From an uncultured beta proteobacterium (GTDB lineage Bacteria > Pseudomonadota > Gammaproteobacteria > Burkholderiales > Burkholderiaceae_C), in contig CAIJPE010000379.1 of the NCBI GenBank assembly GCA_903822435.1, positions 1 through 42,813 of the forward strand: a DNA stretch of 42,813 nt, read 5' to 3'. Below the pieces are notes generated by a model that worked only from the letters and a program-made list of their open reading frames with translations, was not told where the DNA came from and ran no database searches. Made by a program: the position numbers and the translations under genes. Below, in pieces: positions 18,501-27,895 of this stretch. Positions within the stretch are counted from its first letter, which is position 1. Each line of letters starts with the position of its first letter.

Positions 18501-18610
18501 CCATCGTGGTGATCGGCGGACTGGTGACGGCCACGCTGCTCACGCTGGTGGTGCTGCCTGCGCTGTACGTGGCCTTTTTCTCGAGGCCCGCGCGACCCGA
18601 GGCTCCGTGA
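15536..18610 (+). CDS. Heavy-metal-type RND efflux pump (CusA/CzcA family)
   Basis: A 1024-residue inner-membrane proton-driven pump with 12 transmembrane segments and two large periplasmic loops. The TM4 motif DFGIIVDGAVIVIEN near residue 397 is the proton-relay signature of the metal (HME) branch, and the first loop starts SVEAFPDVTDTQV as in CzcA/CusA. Starts with GTG inside the adaptor stop and ends in GTGA, overlapping the hydrolase start. The metal is not clear; I could not confirm the CusA methionine triad, so a divalent cation (Zn, Co, Ni, Cd) pump, or a non-metal substrate, remains possible. Confidence 0.92.
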   Translation: MRKLIRFSLNQPVLIVLAVLLFAMAGVVAFQNLSVEAFPDVTDTQVTVIALFPGHAAEEVEKQVTLPIESALAGLPNSIRVFSHTQFGLSFSVITYDDKADVNLVRAQVAERLRGIDLPPGVESDIAPNATPVGEVMRYRLRGDGQSTTELRSLEDWVVERALRQVPGVADVVAMGGLIKQYEVQPDLDKLRSLKLTFQNLLDALGRGNANAGGSYVGQGPQQYAIRGIGLLRSADDIGHVVVSARGGTPILVRDIAQVKVGGVPRLGVVGQDLDDDVVTGIVVMRKGENPSVVLQGVKAKIADLNARGLPKGVAVVPFYDRTWLMGKTLSTVFRNLVEGAVLVSLVLYLFLSNLRASLAVVVVIPLALLATFLGLKIMGVPANLLSLGAMDFGIIVDGAVIVIENIMHRLAERGENMDAEQRRDVIVDAAGEVGRPTLFSMLIIIAAHIPIFALQRHEGRIFQPMALSVTTALIGSLIFSLTLVPLLAYWMLRRKLPHGDNRVVAGAKSLYEPVLDWAITHRKAVMAIGVAAFGLALLAASRLGSEFLPELNEGTIWVNLRLPASVSTNEASRALRQVRKALLTIPEVSTTVSKAGQPEDGTDPKTISMAEIFVGLKPDDQWRAGKTKDMLIDEMDRAVSAIPGMEPSFSQPIRDNVLESISQIDGQIVIKLSGDDLAEMRKTTDAIMREIRQVRGVYRAEVDRQGELPQLLIDIDRDRAARLGLNMADVEDVIEAALAGKATTQLWEGERKFAVTVRLPEERRAIGKLPGTLIPTPDGGYVQLGQVATIRETSGAMNIAREAGRRAMAVGIFIKDRDMGSVVADMKERVEKNVKVPPTYTIAWSGEFENQERAMKRLSVVVPISLLLIFVLLFNAFNSFKTASLILLNVPLALMGGFVALWALGIPLSVSAAIGFIALSGQAVLNGVVMLTVFQQLQAEGRSVTEAVRLGSMQRLRTVLMTALLAALGLLPMALSHEIGSETQRPLAIVVIGGLVTATLLTLVVLPALYVAFFSRPARPEAP

Positions 18611-19422
18611 GCCCCATCTCGACCACTGCGATCCTGCTGCACGGCCTGTGCAGCACGCCGGATGAGCTGCTGCCGGTCAACGCGGCATTGAGCAAGGCCG
18701 GCCACGGCGTGGTGCCCCTGCGCGTGGCCGGCTACACCTTCGACCCCTCGCCCGCGGGCCGCAGCACCACCTCGCATGCGCAGTGGATCCACGCCGTGGC
18801 CAACGCGGCCCGCGCCGAGCAGGCGCAAGGTCGCCGCGTGGTCCTGGTGGGCCTGTCCGCCGGCGCCACGCTGGCGCTGGCCGCGCTGCTGTACTGTGCG
18901 GAGGCGGTCCACGGCATGGTCTTGATGTCGACCCCGTTGAAGTACGACGGCTGGGCCGTGCCCCGCCACCACGTGCTGATGCCGCTGGCCTTGTACACGC
19001 CGCTGGGGCGCTTCTGGCAGTACCGCGAGCGCCCACCCTACGGGGTCAAGAACGAACGTGTGCGCCGCTGGATCGAACGCGAGATGAACACCCGCCGTGT
19101 CTCCAGCGCCGGTGCCGCCGTGATCGGCGTACCGCACCTGCGCGAACACGACCGCCTGCGCCGGTTGGTCATCCGGCATCTGGCCACGCTGCGGTGCCCG
19201 CCGGTTCTGGCGCTGCACGCCCAGGAAGACGAGGTGGCCAGCCCGGCCAACGTGGCTCGGCTTCAGGCCACCTTGCGCACCACTTCTTTCCGCAGCGTGT
19301 TGCTGCCCGATAGCCACCATATGATCAGCATCGACAACGACCGCGAGGCCGTGGCCCGTGAGACCGTCAGCTTCATCGACGCCGTCGCCGCTGCGCACGA
19401 ACTCCGCCTTCCTTCACAATGA
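18607..19422 (+). CDS. Alpha/beta hydrolase (carboxylesterase / monoacylglycerol lipase-like)
   Basis: A 271-residue serine hydrolase without a signal peptide. The oxyanion loop is LLHGLCSTPDE (residues 10-20), the nucleophile is Ser84 in GLSAGA, the acid is Asp208 in HAQEDEVAS, and the histidine is His237 or His238 in DSHHMIS. The layout resembles Est30-type carboxylesterases and acyl thioesterases. The GTG start overlaps the pump stop by 4 bases, so it is translationally coupled to the RND genes; an acyl carrier protein and ketoacyl synthase follow. A thioesterase or lipase role is an inference from these neighbours. Confidence 0.85.
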   Translation: MSPISTTAILLHGLCSTPDELLPVNAALSKAGHGVVPLRVAGYTFDPSPAGRSTTSHAQWIHAVANAARAEQAQGRRVVLVGLSAGATLALAALLYCAEAVHGMVLMSTPLKYDGWAVPRHHVLMPLALYTPLGRFWQYRERPPYGVKNERVRRWIEREMNTRRVSSAGAAVIGVPHLREHDRLRRLVIRHLATLRCPPVLALHAQEDEVASPANVARLQATLRTTSFRSVLLPDSHHMISIDNDREAVARETVSFIDAVAAAHELRLPSQ

Positions 19423-19459
19423 CGATTCGACAGCATTCGCGCCGGCAAGGCGACTTCCC

Positions 19460-19726
19460 ATGACCACCGCCTCGTTCGATGCCGTCAAAGCCGTCCTGAT
19501 CGGGACTTTCAAGGTCGATCCGGCCATCGTCGAGCAAGACACGCCGCTGAACGCGCTGGGCCTCGACTCCCTGTCGTTGATGGAGTTCGTCTTTGCGATC
19601 GAAGACCACTTCGGCCTGCGCATCCCCGAGGACAAGCTCGATCCCCGGCAGGCGGACCTGACGCTGGACGACCTGTGCCGTGCGTTGGACGCCGCGCAGG
19701 CCTCGCCGCCCCGGCGGGCGGCCTGA
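19460..19726 (+). CDS. Acyl carrier protein (phosphopantetheine-binding)
   Basis: An 88-residue acyl carrier protein. The attachment serine is Ser37 in LGLDSLSLMEF, followed by an acidic helix (IEDHFGLRIPEDKLDP) that binds partner enzymes. It differs from housekeeping AcpP in length and in the C-terminal DDLCRALDAAQ, and it sits apart from any fab cluster, so it probably serves a specialised acyl product. It begins 37 bases after the hydrolase, with AAGG nine bases upstream of ATG, and ends 6 bases before the synthase start. Confidence 0.9.
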   Translation: MTTASFDAVKAVLIGTFKVDPAIVEQDTPLNALGLDSLSLMEFVFAIEDHFGLRIPEDKLDPRQADLTLDDLCRALDAAQASPPRRAA

Positions 19727-19732
19727 CCACGC

Positions 19733-20965
19733 GTGCACACCGTCTGCGTGACCGGTTGCGGGATCGTCTCCCCGCTGGGCCTCGACCTTCCAACGTTCGA
19801 CGAGGCACTGTATGGCGGTCGTTCTGCCGTGCGTGCCGAGGCGCTGACGCTGCCGGGCATCGATCCCGTGCAGGTTCCACTGGCGCGATCCTTCTTCGAT
19901 GAAGCCGCGGCCCGACCTCCATCGCGGTTGCCGATCGACCGAGGCACCGCCATGGCCTTGCTGGCCGCTGAAGCCGCCACCACGCAGGCAGCCTGGTCAG
20001 CAGACCAGATCGACCCGTTCCGCCTGGGCATCTACTGGGGCAGCGGCATGGGCGGCGCGGCCACCTTCGACGCGGTATGCCGCGCCGTCTACGCCGAGCA
20101 CCGCCGCATCCGCCCCACCAGTGTGGTCACCGCCATGCCCAATGCCCCGGTTGCAGAACTGGCGCTGCGCTTCAGCGCCCGTGGGGCGGCGCTGGGCTTC
20201 GCCTGTGCCTGTGCGTCGGGCGCGGTGGCCATCGGCGAGGCGCTGCGGGCCCTGCGCGCCGGCCAACTGGACGTGGCCATCGTCGGCGGCAGCGAAGCGC
20301 TGCTCTCACCGGGCGTGATCGGCGCGTGGCAGGCCATGCGGGTGCTGGCCCCTGTCACCGGGCTGCCAGCCGATGCAGCCCGGCACGCTTGCCGACCCTT
20401 CGCGGCCGACCGTGCCGGCTTCGCGCTCGGTGAGGGTGCGGCGGCCCTGGTGCTGGAAACCACCGAGCACGCCCGAGCCCGCGGGGCTCGATGGGAGGCG
20501 GTGATCAGCGGCTACGGCAGCACGTGTGATGCCAGCCACATCACGCAGCCCGACCCCGAGGGCCAGGCGCGGGCGATGCAGGCCGCGCTGCGGGACGCCG
20601 GGCTGAGTGCCGCCGAGATCGGCCATGTCAACGCCCACGGCACCGCCACCACGGCCGGTGACGCCGCCGAGGCCGAATCGCTGCGCCGCGTCTTCGCCGG
20701 TGCGCCACCGGCGGTCACCGCGACCAAGGCCGTGATGGGCCATCTGCTGGGTGCCGGTGGCGCCGTGGAGTTGGTCGCAGCCCTGCGGGCACTGACACGC
20801 CGCAGTGCGCCCCCCACGGGCGGCGTGGACACCCTCGACCCGCGTCTGGACATCGATCTGGTGCGCGGCCAACCGCGCGCGCTACCCGGACTTCGCCATG
20901 TGATGAGCAACAGCTTTGCCTTCGGCGGCACCAACGCCGTGCTGATCGTCTCGCGGCCCGACTGA
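19733..20965 (+). CDS. Beta-ketoacyl-ACP synthase, FabF-like
   Basis: A 410-residue condensing enzyme of the KAS I/II group, starting with GTG. The active cysteine is Cys160 in FACACASGA, the histidines are His302 (VNAHGTATTAGD) and His336 (VMGHLLGAGG), and Lys332 is present, so the triad is intact. The last segment NSFAFGGTNAVLIV is typical. It extends an acyl chain on the neighbouring carrier protein by decarboxylative condensation. No reductase, dehydratase or acyltransferase is nearby, so the cassette would need help from primary fatty-acid enzymes. It ends 9 bases from the convergent lolA. Confidence 0.9.
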   Translation: MHTVCVTGCGIVSPLGLDLPTFDEALYGGRSAVRAEALTLPGIDPVQVPLARSFFDEAAARPPSRLPIDRGTAMALLAAEAATTQAAWSADQIDPFRLGIYWGSGMGGAATFDAVCRAVYAEHRRIRPTSVVTAMPNAPVAELALRFSARGAALGFACACASGAVAIGEALRALRAGQLDVAIVGGSEALLSPGVIGAWQAMRVLAPVTGLPADAARHACRPFAADRAGFALGEGAAALVLETTEHARARGARWEAVISGYGSTCDASHITQPDPEGQARAMQAALRDAGLSAAEIGHVNAHGTATTAGDAAEAESLRRVFAGAPPAVTATKAVMGHLLGAGGAVELVAALRALTRRSAPPTGGVDTLDPRLDIDLVRGQPRALPGLRHVMSNSFAFGGTNAVLIVSRPD

Positions 20966-20974
20966 AGGCCGCGT

Positions 20975-21664
20975 CTACTGCTCGATCACGTCTGCGCCCG
21001 CGGGCGGCGTGTAGCGGAAGCGGTCGGCATCCAGCGCCACGTTCGGCTCGAAGCGGCTGAACTGCAGCAGCGAGTGCTGGCCGAAGCTGTCCAGGATCTC
21101 CACCGCTGCGAGGTCCTTGCCCTTGAAGCCCACGCGCATGGATTGGAAGGGCCCGTCCTTCGCTTTCGGCGTCGCCAGGGCCCAGTCCAGGCCTCCGGCT
21201 GCAGGCTGCGCGGCCAGCGTGAAGTCGCCGTCCAGCGACCCTCCGGCCAACAGCGCCGCCGGCGTGGCCCCCAAGGCCTGCGCCAGCCGGCGTGAACTGA
21301 CCTGGTTCAAGTCGGTGTCGTAGATCCACACCTTCACCCCATCGGCCACGATGAGTTGCTCGAAGGGCTTGGTGTAGCCGAAGCGGAAGCGGTTGGGCCG
21401 CAGGAACTCGAACGACCCGCTGGAGGTCTTCTTGCGCGCCCCATCGGCCGACGTCACCGTCTGCGTGAAGGCTGCCCGCCCCGACTTCACATCGCGCACG
21501 AACTCGCGGAGCGTGTCCACGGAGTCGGCACGAACCACGGCCCCCCACAGCGCCAATCCAGCACCCAGCATCAAGTGGACGCCCCGGAACCGGCTCCGCC
21601 GGGCCGCCGGAGGCGCACCCCCGGCCGGGAGCGGCGCAGCGGCTTCGGGAGGGAGCGACTTCAT
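20975..21664 (-). CDS. lolA: Outer-membrane lipoprotein carrier protein LolA
   Basis: A 229-residue periplasmic chaperone that carries lipoproteins from LolCDE to the outer membrane. A long signal region ends near WGAVVRA, and the mature part begins [10 protein letters not shown]. Characteristic LolA blocks are present: [33 protein letters not shown] and [11 protein letters not shown]. The N-terminal extension of about 30 mostly proline- and alanine-rich residues before the signal core is longer than usual, so a later start is possible. The ATG overlaps the ftsK stop as ATGA. Confidence 0.93.
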   Translation of the reverse strand: MKSLPPEAAAPLPAGGAPPAARRSRFRGVHLMLGAGLALWGAVVRADSVDTLREFVRDVKSGRAAFTQTVTSADGARKKTSSGSFEFLRPNRFRFGYTKPFEQLIVADGVKVWIYDTDLNQVSSRRLAQALGATPAALLAGGSLDGDFTLAAQPAAGGLDWALATPKAKDGPFQSMRVGFKGKDLAAVEILDSFGQHSLLQFSRFEPNVALDADRFRYTPPAGADVIEQ

Positions 21665-24018
21665 TCTTGCTTCGGCACGATGATGTCCCGATTGCCGTTG
21701 TGTCCCATCGCAGTTACGAGCCCGGATTGCTCCATTTGTTCCAGCAACCGCGCCGCGCGGTTGTAGCCGATGCGCAGGTGGCGCTGCACCAGCGAGATCG
21801 ACGCCCGGCGGTGCTGCAGCACCACCTCCACGGCCTGATCGTACATCGCGTCGCTTTCGCCACCGCCGGTGGCGCCGGCCGCCGCATCGCTGGCCGCCCC
21901 TTCGCCGTCCAGCACGCCGCCCTCCAGGATGCCTTCGATGTAGTTGGGCTCGCCCTGCGTCTTCAGGTAGCTCACCACGCGATGCACTTCGTCGTCGCTG
22001 ACGAAGGCACCGTGCACGCGCACCGGCAGGCCGGTGCCCGGGGCCAGGTACAGCATGTCGCCCTGGCCCAGCAGCGCCTCGGCGCCCATCTGGTCGAGGA
22101 TGGTGCGGCTGTCGATCTTGCTGCTGACCTGGAAGCTCAGGCGCGTGGGAATGTTGGCCTTGATCAGCCCGGTGATGACGTCCACGCTGGGCCGCTGGGT
22201 GGCCAGGATGAGGTGGATGCCGGCGGCGCGGGCCTTCTGGGCCAGGCGGGCGATCAACTCCTCGATCTTCTTGCCCACCACCATCATCAGGTCGGCCAGC
22301 TCGTCGATGACCACGACCACGTGGGGCAGGCGCTCCAGCGGCTCGGGCTCGGCCGGGGTCAGGCTGAAGGGGTTGGGCAGCTTCTCGCCGCGTTCGGCGG
22401 CTTCGGCGATCTTCTTGTTGTAGCCGGCGAGGTTGCGCACCCCGAGCTTGCTGAGCAGCTTGTAGCGCCGCTCCATCTCGCCCACGCACCAGTTCAGCGC
22501 GTTGGCAGCCTGCTTCATGTCGGTGACCACGGGAGCCAGCAGGTGCGGGATGCCCTCGTAGACGCTCATCTCCAGCATCTTCGGGTCGATGAGGATCAGC
22601 CGCACGTCGCGCGCCTCGGCCTTGTAGAGCAGGCTCAGGATCATCGCGTTGATGCCCACGCTCTTGCCCGAGCCGGTCGTGCCGGCCACCAGGCAGTGCG
22701 GCATCTTGGCCAGGTCGGCCACGATCGGGTGGCCCACGATGTCCTTGCCCAGGCCCATCGTGAGCATCGAGGCCGACTCGTTGTAGACGTCCGAGCCGAG
22801 GATCTCCGACAGCCGGATGGTCTGGCGCCGCGCATTGGGCAGCTCCAGCGCCATGTAGTTCTTGCCCGGGATCACCTCGACCACGCGGATGCTCACCAGC
22901 GAGAGCGAGCGGGCCAGGTCACGCGCCAGGTTCACCACCTGCGAGCCCTTCACGCCCGTCGCAGGCTCGATCTCGTAGCGCGTGATCACGGGACCCGGCG
23001 AGGCCGCCACCACCCGCACCTCCACGCCGAAGTCCTTGAGCTTCTTTTCGATGAGCCGCGAGGTCATCTCGATGGACTCGGGCGTGACCGTTTCCTGGCG
23101 CGTGGTGGTCACGGCATCCAGCAGATCGACCTGGGGCAGCCGGGTATCGACCAGTTCGGCGAACAGGGGCTTCTGGCGCTCCTTGGCCACGCGCTGAGAG
23201 GGCTGCGGGCCGGGCAGCGCCGGCTCGATGACCACGGGAACATGCTCTTCAAGCTCGTGCCGTTCGATCTCCACCACCTGCTCGCGTTCGCGGGCGGCCT
23301 GCTCGCCCAGGCGGCGGTCCTCCTCGGCCTCCCGGCGGCCCTGCTGGCTTTCACGCAGGCGGTCGAACTGCCGGCCGATGGTGTCGGCCACCTGCAGCCA
23401 CGAGAAGCGCAACGCCAGGGCCGAGCCCGTCACCAAGGCCGCGATCCACAGCACGCCCGAGCCGGCAAAGCCCAGCCAGTGCATCGACAGCGGGCCCAGG
23501 GTGTAGCCCAGCACGCCGCCGGCATGGCCGGGCAGCAGGGCTTCCCATCGGTACAGGCGGGTCCATTCAAGCGCGCTGCTGGCCATCAGCAGCAGCGCCA
23601 GGCCCAGCCAGAACTTCCAGCGCGGTGGATGGCTGGCCGTGCCGTCGGGATCGGTTGCGTCGGAGCCGCCGTTGCGCAGCAACTGGGCCAGCGACGACAA
23701 CCAGGCCCGCAAGGAGACCGGCACCAGCCACCAAGCCGAAAAGCCGAACAGGAACAGCACCATGTCCGACAGCCGGGCGCCCAGCACGCCGACCTTGTTG
23801 TGCAAGGGCTCGCCGGTACCGGAGGTGCTGAACGCGGCATCACTGGTGCCATGCGTGACCATGGCCAGCAGGAAGAGCAGCCACGACAGGCCACCTACCA
23901 GCAACAGCACCTGGCGGCGCCAGCGCAAGGCTGCGCTGGCCGAAGTCGGCCGGGTGGCCTGCCGGGCCGGCACGTCGTCGCCGCTCAATGAACCCAAGGG
24001 GAATCCCATGCCCGGCAT
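21661..24018 (-). CDS. ftsK: DNA translocase FtsK
   Basis: A 785-residue septal DNA pump that segregates chromosome termini. Four hydrophobic segments (about residues 36-54, 86-105, 136-150 and 180-203) anchor it, and a short charged linker (about 210-300) follows, much shorter than in E. coli. The motor has Walker [11 protein letters not shown] (near 447) and Walker [12 protein letters not shown]. The C-terminal gamma winged-helix domain (about 720-785) with [19 protein letters not shown] recognises KOPS DNA. An ATG at 24009 is an alternative start. It is 22 bases downstream of the Crp/Fnr gene and coupled to lolA. Confidence 0.96.
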   Translation of the reverse strand: MPGMGFPLGSLSGDDVPARQATRPTSASAALRWRRQVLLLVGGLSWLLFLLAMVTHGTSDAAFSTSGTGEPLHNKVGVLGARLSDMVLFLFGFSAWWLVPVSLRAWLSSLAQLLRNGGSDATDPDGTASHPPRWKFWLGLALLLMASSALEWTRLYRWEALLPGHAGGVLGYTLGPLSMHWLGFAGSGVLWIAALVTGSALALRFSWLQVADTIGRQFDRLRESQQGRREAEEDRRLGEQAAREREQVVEIERHELEEHVPVVIEPALPGPQPSQRVAKERQKPLFAELVDTRLPQVDLLDAVTTTRQETVTPESIEMTSRLIEKKLKDFGVEVRVVAASPGPVITRYEIEPATGVKGSQVVNLARDLARSLSLVSIRVVEVIPGKNYMALELPNARRQTIRLSEILGSDVYNESASMLTMGLGKDIVGHPIVADLAKMPHCLVAGTTGSGKSVGINAMILSLLYKAEARDVRLILIDPKMLEMSVYEGIPHLLAPVVTDMKQAANALNWCVGEMERRYKLLSKLGVRNLAGYNKKIAEAAERGEKLPNPFSLTPAEPEPLERLPHVVVVIDELADLMMVVGKKIEELIARLAQKARAAGIHLILATQRPSVDVITGLIKANIPTRLSFQVSSKIDSRTILDQMGAEALLGQGDMLYLAPGTGLPVRVHGAFVSDDEVHRVVSYLKTQGEPNYIEGILEGGVLDGEGAASDAAAGATGGGESDAMYDQAVEVVLQHRRASISLVQRHLRIGYNRAARLLEQMEQSGLVTAMGHNGNRDIIVPKQE

Positions 24019-24040
24019 TGTGGCCGAACCGGGCCGGCGA

Positions 24041-24709
24041 TCAATCGGCCGGCAGGCGTTCCTTGATGATCACCGAGCCGTTCTCCTGCGTCTCGATCAC
24101 GCCGCGCTCTTCCAGGTCCTTCATGACGCGGCTGACCATCTCGCGCGATGCGCCGACCACCTTGGCCATGTCCTGACGGCTGACCTTGTGGCGGATGATC
24201 TTCACGCCGTCGATCTCTTCGGCCATGTCCAGCAGCGTGCGCGCCACGCGGCCGTAGACGTCGAGCAGGGCCAGCGATTCGATCTGCCGGTCGGCGTTGC
24301 GCAAGCGCCGCACGAGGCCGCGCAGGATGCCGTAAGCCAGTGTGGAGGCCTCAGGCAGACCGCGGGCGAAATCGGCCCGCGACAGCACCAGCATGTCGGT
24401 CTGGATTTCGGCACGGACGGTGGCCGAGTGGGGCTCGTTGTCGATCAGGCTCATCTCGCCGACGTAATCGCCGGACTCGAGCACGGCCAGGATCACTTCG
24501 CGGCCCCGCGTGTCGCTGGTGAGCACGCGGGCGCGACCGTTGAGCAGGATGAAAAGGGCATTGCTCTTGCGACCTTGCTCGACCACCAGCTCGCCGCGCC
24601 GGAAACGGCGCTTGACCACGCTGTCGGCGATGGCCTGGGCCTGTTCGGCCGTGAGCATGGAAAACAACGGTACCCGGCGGATCAGGTCCAGATTGGACAA
24701 CATCGACAT
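24041..24709 (-). CDS. Crp/Fnr-family transcription regulator
   Basis: A 222-residue regulator. The N-terminal cyclic-nucleotide-binding-type barrel contains [12 protein letters not shown] and [19 protein letters not shown], close to the Crp pattern, and it has no N-terminal cysteine cluster, so it is not an oxygen-sensing FNR. The C-terminal helix-turn-helix is [20 protein letters not shown]. The ATG at 24709 has GGG seven bases upstream; one at 24703 is an alternative. It heads an apparent operon with ftsK and lolA and is divergent from trxB, the position that lrp holds in E. coli. Confidence 0.9.
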   Translation of the reverse strand: MSMLSNLDLIRRVPLFSMLTAEQAQAIADSVVKRRFRRGELVVEQGRKSNALFILLNGRARVLTSDTRGREVILAVLESGDYVGEMSLIDNEPHSATVRAEIQTDMLVLSRADFARGLPEASTLAYGILRGLVRRLRNADRQIESLALLDVYGRVARTLLDMAEEIDGVKIIRHKVSRQDMAKVVGASREMVSRVMKDLEERGVIETQENGSVIIKERLPAD

Positions 24710-25899
<1,190 letters not shown>

Positions 25900-25910
25900 A
25901 CGCCGCTGCG

Positions 25911-25937
25911 TTGCGGGCCGCTGAATCACGCTATACT
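25911..25937 (+). promoter_or_regulatory. Probable rpmB promoter
   Basis: TTGCGG (25911-25916) and TATACT (25932-25937) are separated by 15 bases, slightly short for a sigma-70 promoter but with a strong -10. It lies 67 bases before the rpmB start. A small stem, GTTGCTG (25960-25966) pairing with CAGCAAC (25971-25977), falls in the leader. Confidence 0.5.
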
Positions 25938-26004
25938 CGCGGGCTTTGCTGAGGCCAGCGTTGCTGCCGACAGCAACACATCCAACATATCACGGAGAAG
26001 CGTC

Positions 26005-26238
26005 ATGGCACGCGTCTGTCAAGTCACCGGCAAGCGGCCGATGGTGGGAAACAATGTCTCCCACGCCAACAACAAGACCAAGCGTCGGTTCCTGCCGAAC
26101 CTGCATTACCGCCGGTTCTGGGTCGAGAACGAGAACCGTTGGGTGCGCCTGCGCATCAGCAACGCGGCTCTGCGCCTGATCGACAAGGTGGGCATCGAGC
26201 AGGTCGTCGCCGACCTCCGCGCCCGCGGCGAAATCTGA
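26005..26238 (+). CDS. rpmB: 50S ribosomal protein L28
   Basis: A 77-residue ribosomal protein of the large subunit. The start [20 protein letters not shown] and the segment [18 protein letters not shown] are diagnostic of L28 in proteobacteria. GGAG lies 7-9 bases upstream of the ATG. It is followed by rpmG after 26 bases, the normal rpmB-rpmG operon. Confidence 0.98.
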   Translation: MARVCQVTGKRPMVGNNVSHANNKTKRRFLPNLHYRRFWVENENRWVRLRISNAALRLIDKVGIEQVVADLRARGEI

Positions 26239-26264
26239 CCCCCATCACCTGACAGGAGCACACC

Positions 26265-26435
26265 ATGGCCAGCAAAGGTGGACGCGAAAAGATCAAGCTC
26301 GAATCGAGTGCCGGTACCGGTCACTTCTACACGACGAGCAAGAACAAGAAGACCACGCCCGAGAAGCTCGAATTCCTGAAGTTCGACCCGAAGGCGCGCA
26401 AGCACGTCCTGTACAAAGAAGTGAAACTGAAGTAA
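26265..26435 (+). CDS. rpmG: 50S ribosomal protein L33
   Basis: A 56-residue ribosomal protein. It reads [20 protein letters not shown] at the start and ends [11 protein letters not shown], matching proteobacterial L33. No zinc-binding cysteines are present, so it is the zinc-independent type. AGGAG lies 7 bases before the ATG. The terminator at 26543 is downstream. Confidence 0.98.
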   Translation: MASKGGREKIKLESSAGTGHFYTTSKNKKTTPEKLEFLKFDPKARKHVLYKEVKLK

Positions 26436-26450
26436 GCCCCCGGGGATGGT

Positions 26451-26540
26451 CCACCCCCGAAGCGGGCAAGCCCGCTTCCCCCTCGAGGGGGCAAACCCAG
26501 GCGGCCCGGCAAAGCCGGTTCCGTGGTGTTTACTTGAAGT
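26451..26540 (+). repeat. REP-like palindromic element, copy 1
   Basis: The core 26451-26492 contains a self-pairing GAAGCGGGC / GCCCGCTTC palindrome and a CCCCC/GGGGG arm pair. Its reverse complement recurs at 26700-26741 with one mismatch in 42. Weaker similarity continues through GGCCCGGCAAAGCCGG to about 26540. It directly follows rpmG. Confidence 0.85.
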
Positions 26541-26542
26541 GC

Positions 26543-26567
26543 AAAGACCCGCCTAAGCGGGTCTTTT
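26543..26567 (+). terminator. Intrinsic terminator after rpmB-rpmG
   Basis: AGACCCGC (26545-26552) pairs with GCGGGTCT (26557-26564) around a CTAA loop, followed by TTT and preceded by AAA. An 8-base perfect stem with T-run in the right place for the rpmG transcript. Confidence 0.85.
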
Positions 26568-26624
26568 GCGTTGTGGGCCGCGATTCGCGACACACAGGCC
26601 ATCGACGCTGAGCCCAGAAGCGAA

Positions 26625-26646
26625 AAAACCCGCCGAGGCGGGTTTT
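26625..26646. terminator. Bidirectional terminator between rpmG and the LivK-type gene
   Basis: AAAACCCGC (26625-26633) pairs with GCGGGTTTT (26638-26646) around CGAG. The A-run before and the T-run after make it work on both strands; on the minus strand it ends the livK transcript, whose stop is at 26747. Confidence 0.8.
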
Positions 26647-26652
26647 GAACGT

Positions 26653-26741
26653 CCCTCAAGTGGACGCCGCGGATCCGGCTCTGCCGGTCCGCTGGCGTCG
26701 CCCCCTTGAGGGGGAAGCGGGCTTGCCCGCTTCGGGGGTGG
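26653..26741 (-). repeat. REP-like palindromic element, copy 2 (inverted)
   Basis: The reverse complement of copy 1. The 42-base core is at 26700-26741, with one base different, and divergent similarity (GGACCGGCAGAGCCGG against GGCCCGGCAAAGCCGG) extends to about 26653. The two copies flank both terminators and could pair over the 110-base gap between them. Confidence 0.85.
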
Positions 26742-26746
26742 CTCCT

Positions 26747-27895
26747 TTACCTGACCACGCCCAGCGACTCCTGCTTGCCACCCTTGTAGGTGTGGAGCGT
26801 CAAAGCGCCGTTCTTCACGTCGCCCTTCTCGTCGAAGGAAATGGTCCCGGTGATGCCCTTGTAGCCTTCGGTCTTGGCCAGCACCGGCAGGTACTTGGCG
26901 GGGTCGGCCGAGCCGGCCTTTTCCATGGCAGCGACCATCACCATCACCGAGTCATAGACGTAGGGCGAGTAGATCTCGACCTTGGTATTGAACTTGGCTT
27001 CGAACCGCTTCTTGAAGTCTTCCATGGCGGCGGTGGCCTTGGCATCCTTCGGGTCGATACCACCGGCTTCGGCGCAGATGACCTGGCCGTCAGCGATGCT
27101 GTTGGCCGACAGTTCAGGCAGCTTGCTCGAGCAGATGCCGTCGCCGCCCATGAACTTGGCAGTGATGCCCAATTGCTTCATCTGGCGCAGCATCGGGCCG
27201 GCCACGGCGTCCATGCCACCGAAGAACACGATGTCCGGGTGCTTGGCCTTCAACGTGGTCAGGATGGCGGTGAAGTCCGTGGCCTTGTCGTTGGTGAACT
27301 CACGGCCCACGGTGTTGCCACCCGAGCTCTTCACGGCCTTCTCGAACTCGTCGGCCACGCCCTGGCCGTAGGCCGTGCGGTCGTCGATCACCGCAATGCT
27401 CTTGCCCTTGAGTTCCTTGACGGCGTAGCGGCCGAGCGTACCGCCGAGTTGCACGTCGTCAGCCACCACGCGGAAGGTGGTCTTATAGCCCTGGCGGGTG
27501 TACTTGGGGTTGGTGGCGGACGGGCTGATCTGGGGGATGCCGGCGTCGCTGTAGATCTTCGATGCGGGGATCGAGGTGCCGGAGTTCAGGTGGCCGATGA
27601 CGCCGTTGACCTTGCTGTCGACCAGCTTCTGGGCTGCAGCGGTGCCCTGCTTCGGGTCGGCGCCGTCGTCTTCAGCCAGCAACTCGAACTTGACCTTCTG
27701 CCCGCCGATCATCACGCCCTTGGCGTTCAGGTCGTCGATGGCCATGCGGGCGCCGTTTTCATTGTCCTTGCCGAGGTGGGCGATGGCGCCGCTGGTGGGG
27801 CCGACGTGGCCGATCTTGACGATGGTCTGCGCAAAGACCGAGCTGCCCAGCAGCAGGGCGGCGGCGCCGATTAACACGTTCAGCTTGACTTGCAT
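26747..27895 (-). CDS. livK: LivK/LivJ-type branched-chain amino acid ABC transporter binding protein
   Basis: A 382-residue periplasmic binding protein. A signal peptide MQVKLNVLIGAAALLLGSS ends near VFAQ, and the mature part begins TIVKIGHVGPTSG. The type I binding fold shows GDGICSSKLPEL and FGGMDAVAGPML regions, with a disulfide-type cysteine pair as in LivJ/K. The start at 27895 is fixed by GGAGGT six bases upstream. It has no membrane genes beside it; livFGMH at 5528-9063 lacks a binding protein and is the likely partner, by inference. A small stem (27923-27938) lies in its leader. Confidence 0.92.
   Translation of the reverse strand: MQVKLNVLIGAAALLLGSSVFAQTIVKIGHVGPTSGAIAHLGKDNENGARMAIDDLNAKGVMIGGQKVKFELLAEDDGADPKQGTAAAQKLVDSKVNGVIGHLNSGTSIPASKIYSDAGIPQISPSATNPKYTRQGYKTTFRVVADDVQLGGTLGRYAVKELKGKSIAVIDDRTAYGQGVADEFEKAVKSSGGNTVGREFTNDKATDFTAILTTLKAKHPDIVFFGGMDAVAGPMLRQMKQLGITAKFMGGDGICSSKLPELSANSIADGQVICAEAGGIDPKDAKATAAMEDFKKRFEAKFNTKVEIYSPYVYDSVMVMVAAMEKAGSADPAKYLPVLAKTEGYKGITGTISFDEKGDVKNGALTLHTYKGGKQESLGVVR

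Noticed and set aside
19460..21664. An aryl polyene type cluster (ACP, KAS, LolA, exporter)
   Set aside because: LolA here is the housekeeping copy coupled to ftsK, the exporter is HME-type and not MMPL-type, and the ketoreductases, dehydratases and ligases of such clusters are absent.
21665..22489. Extension of the lolA frame upstream
   Set aside because: It runs over ftsK in another frame; LolA begins normally at 21664 in an ATGA overlap.
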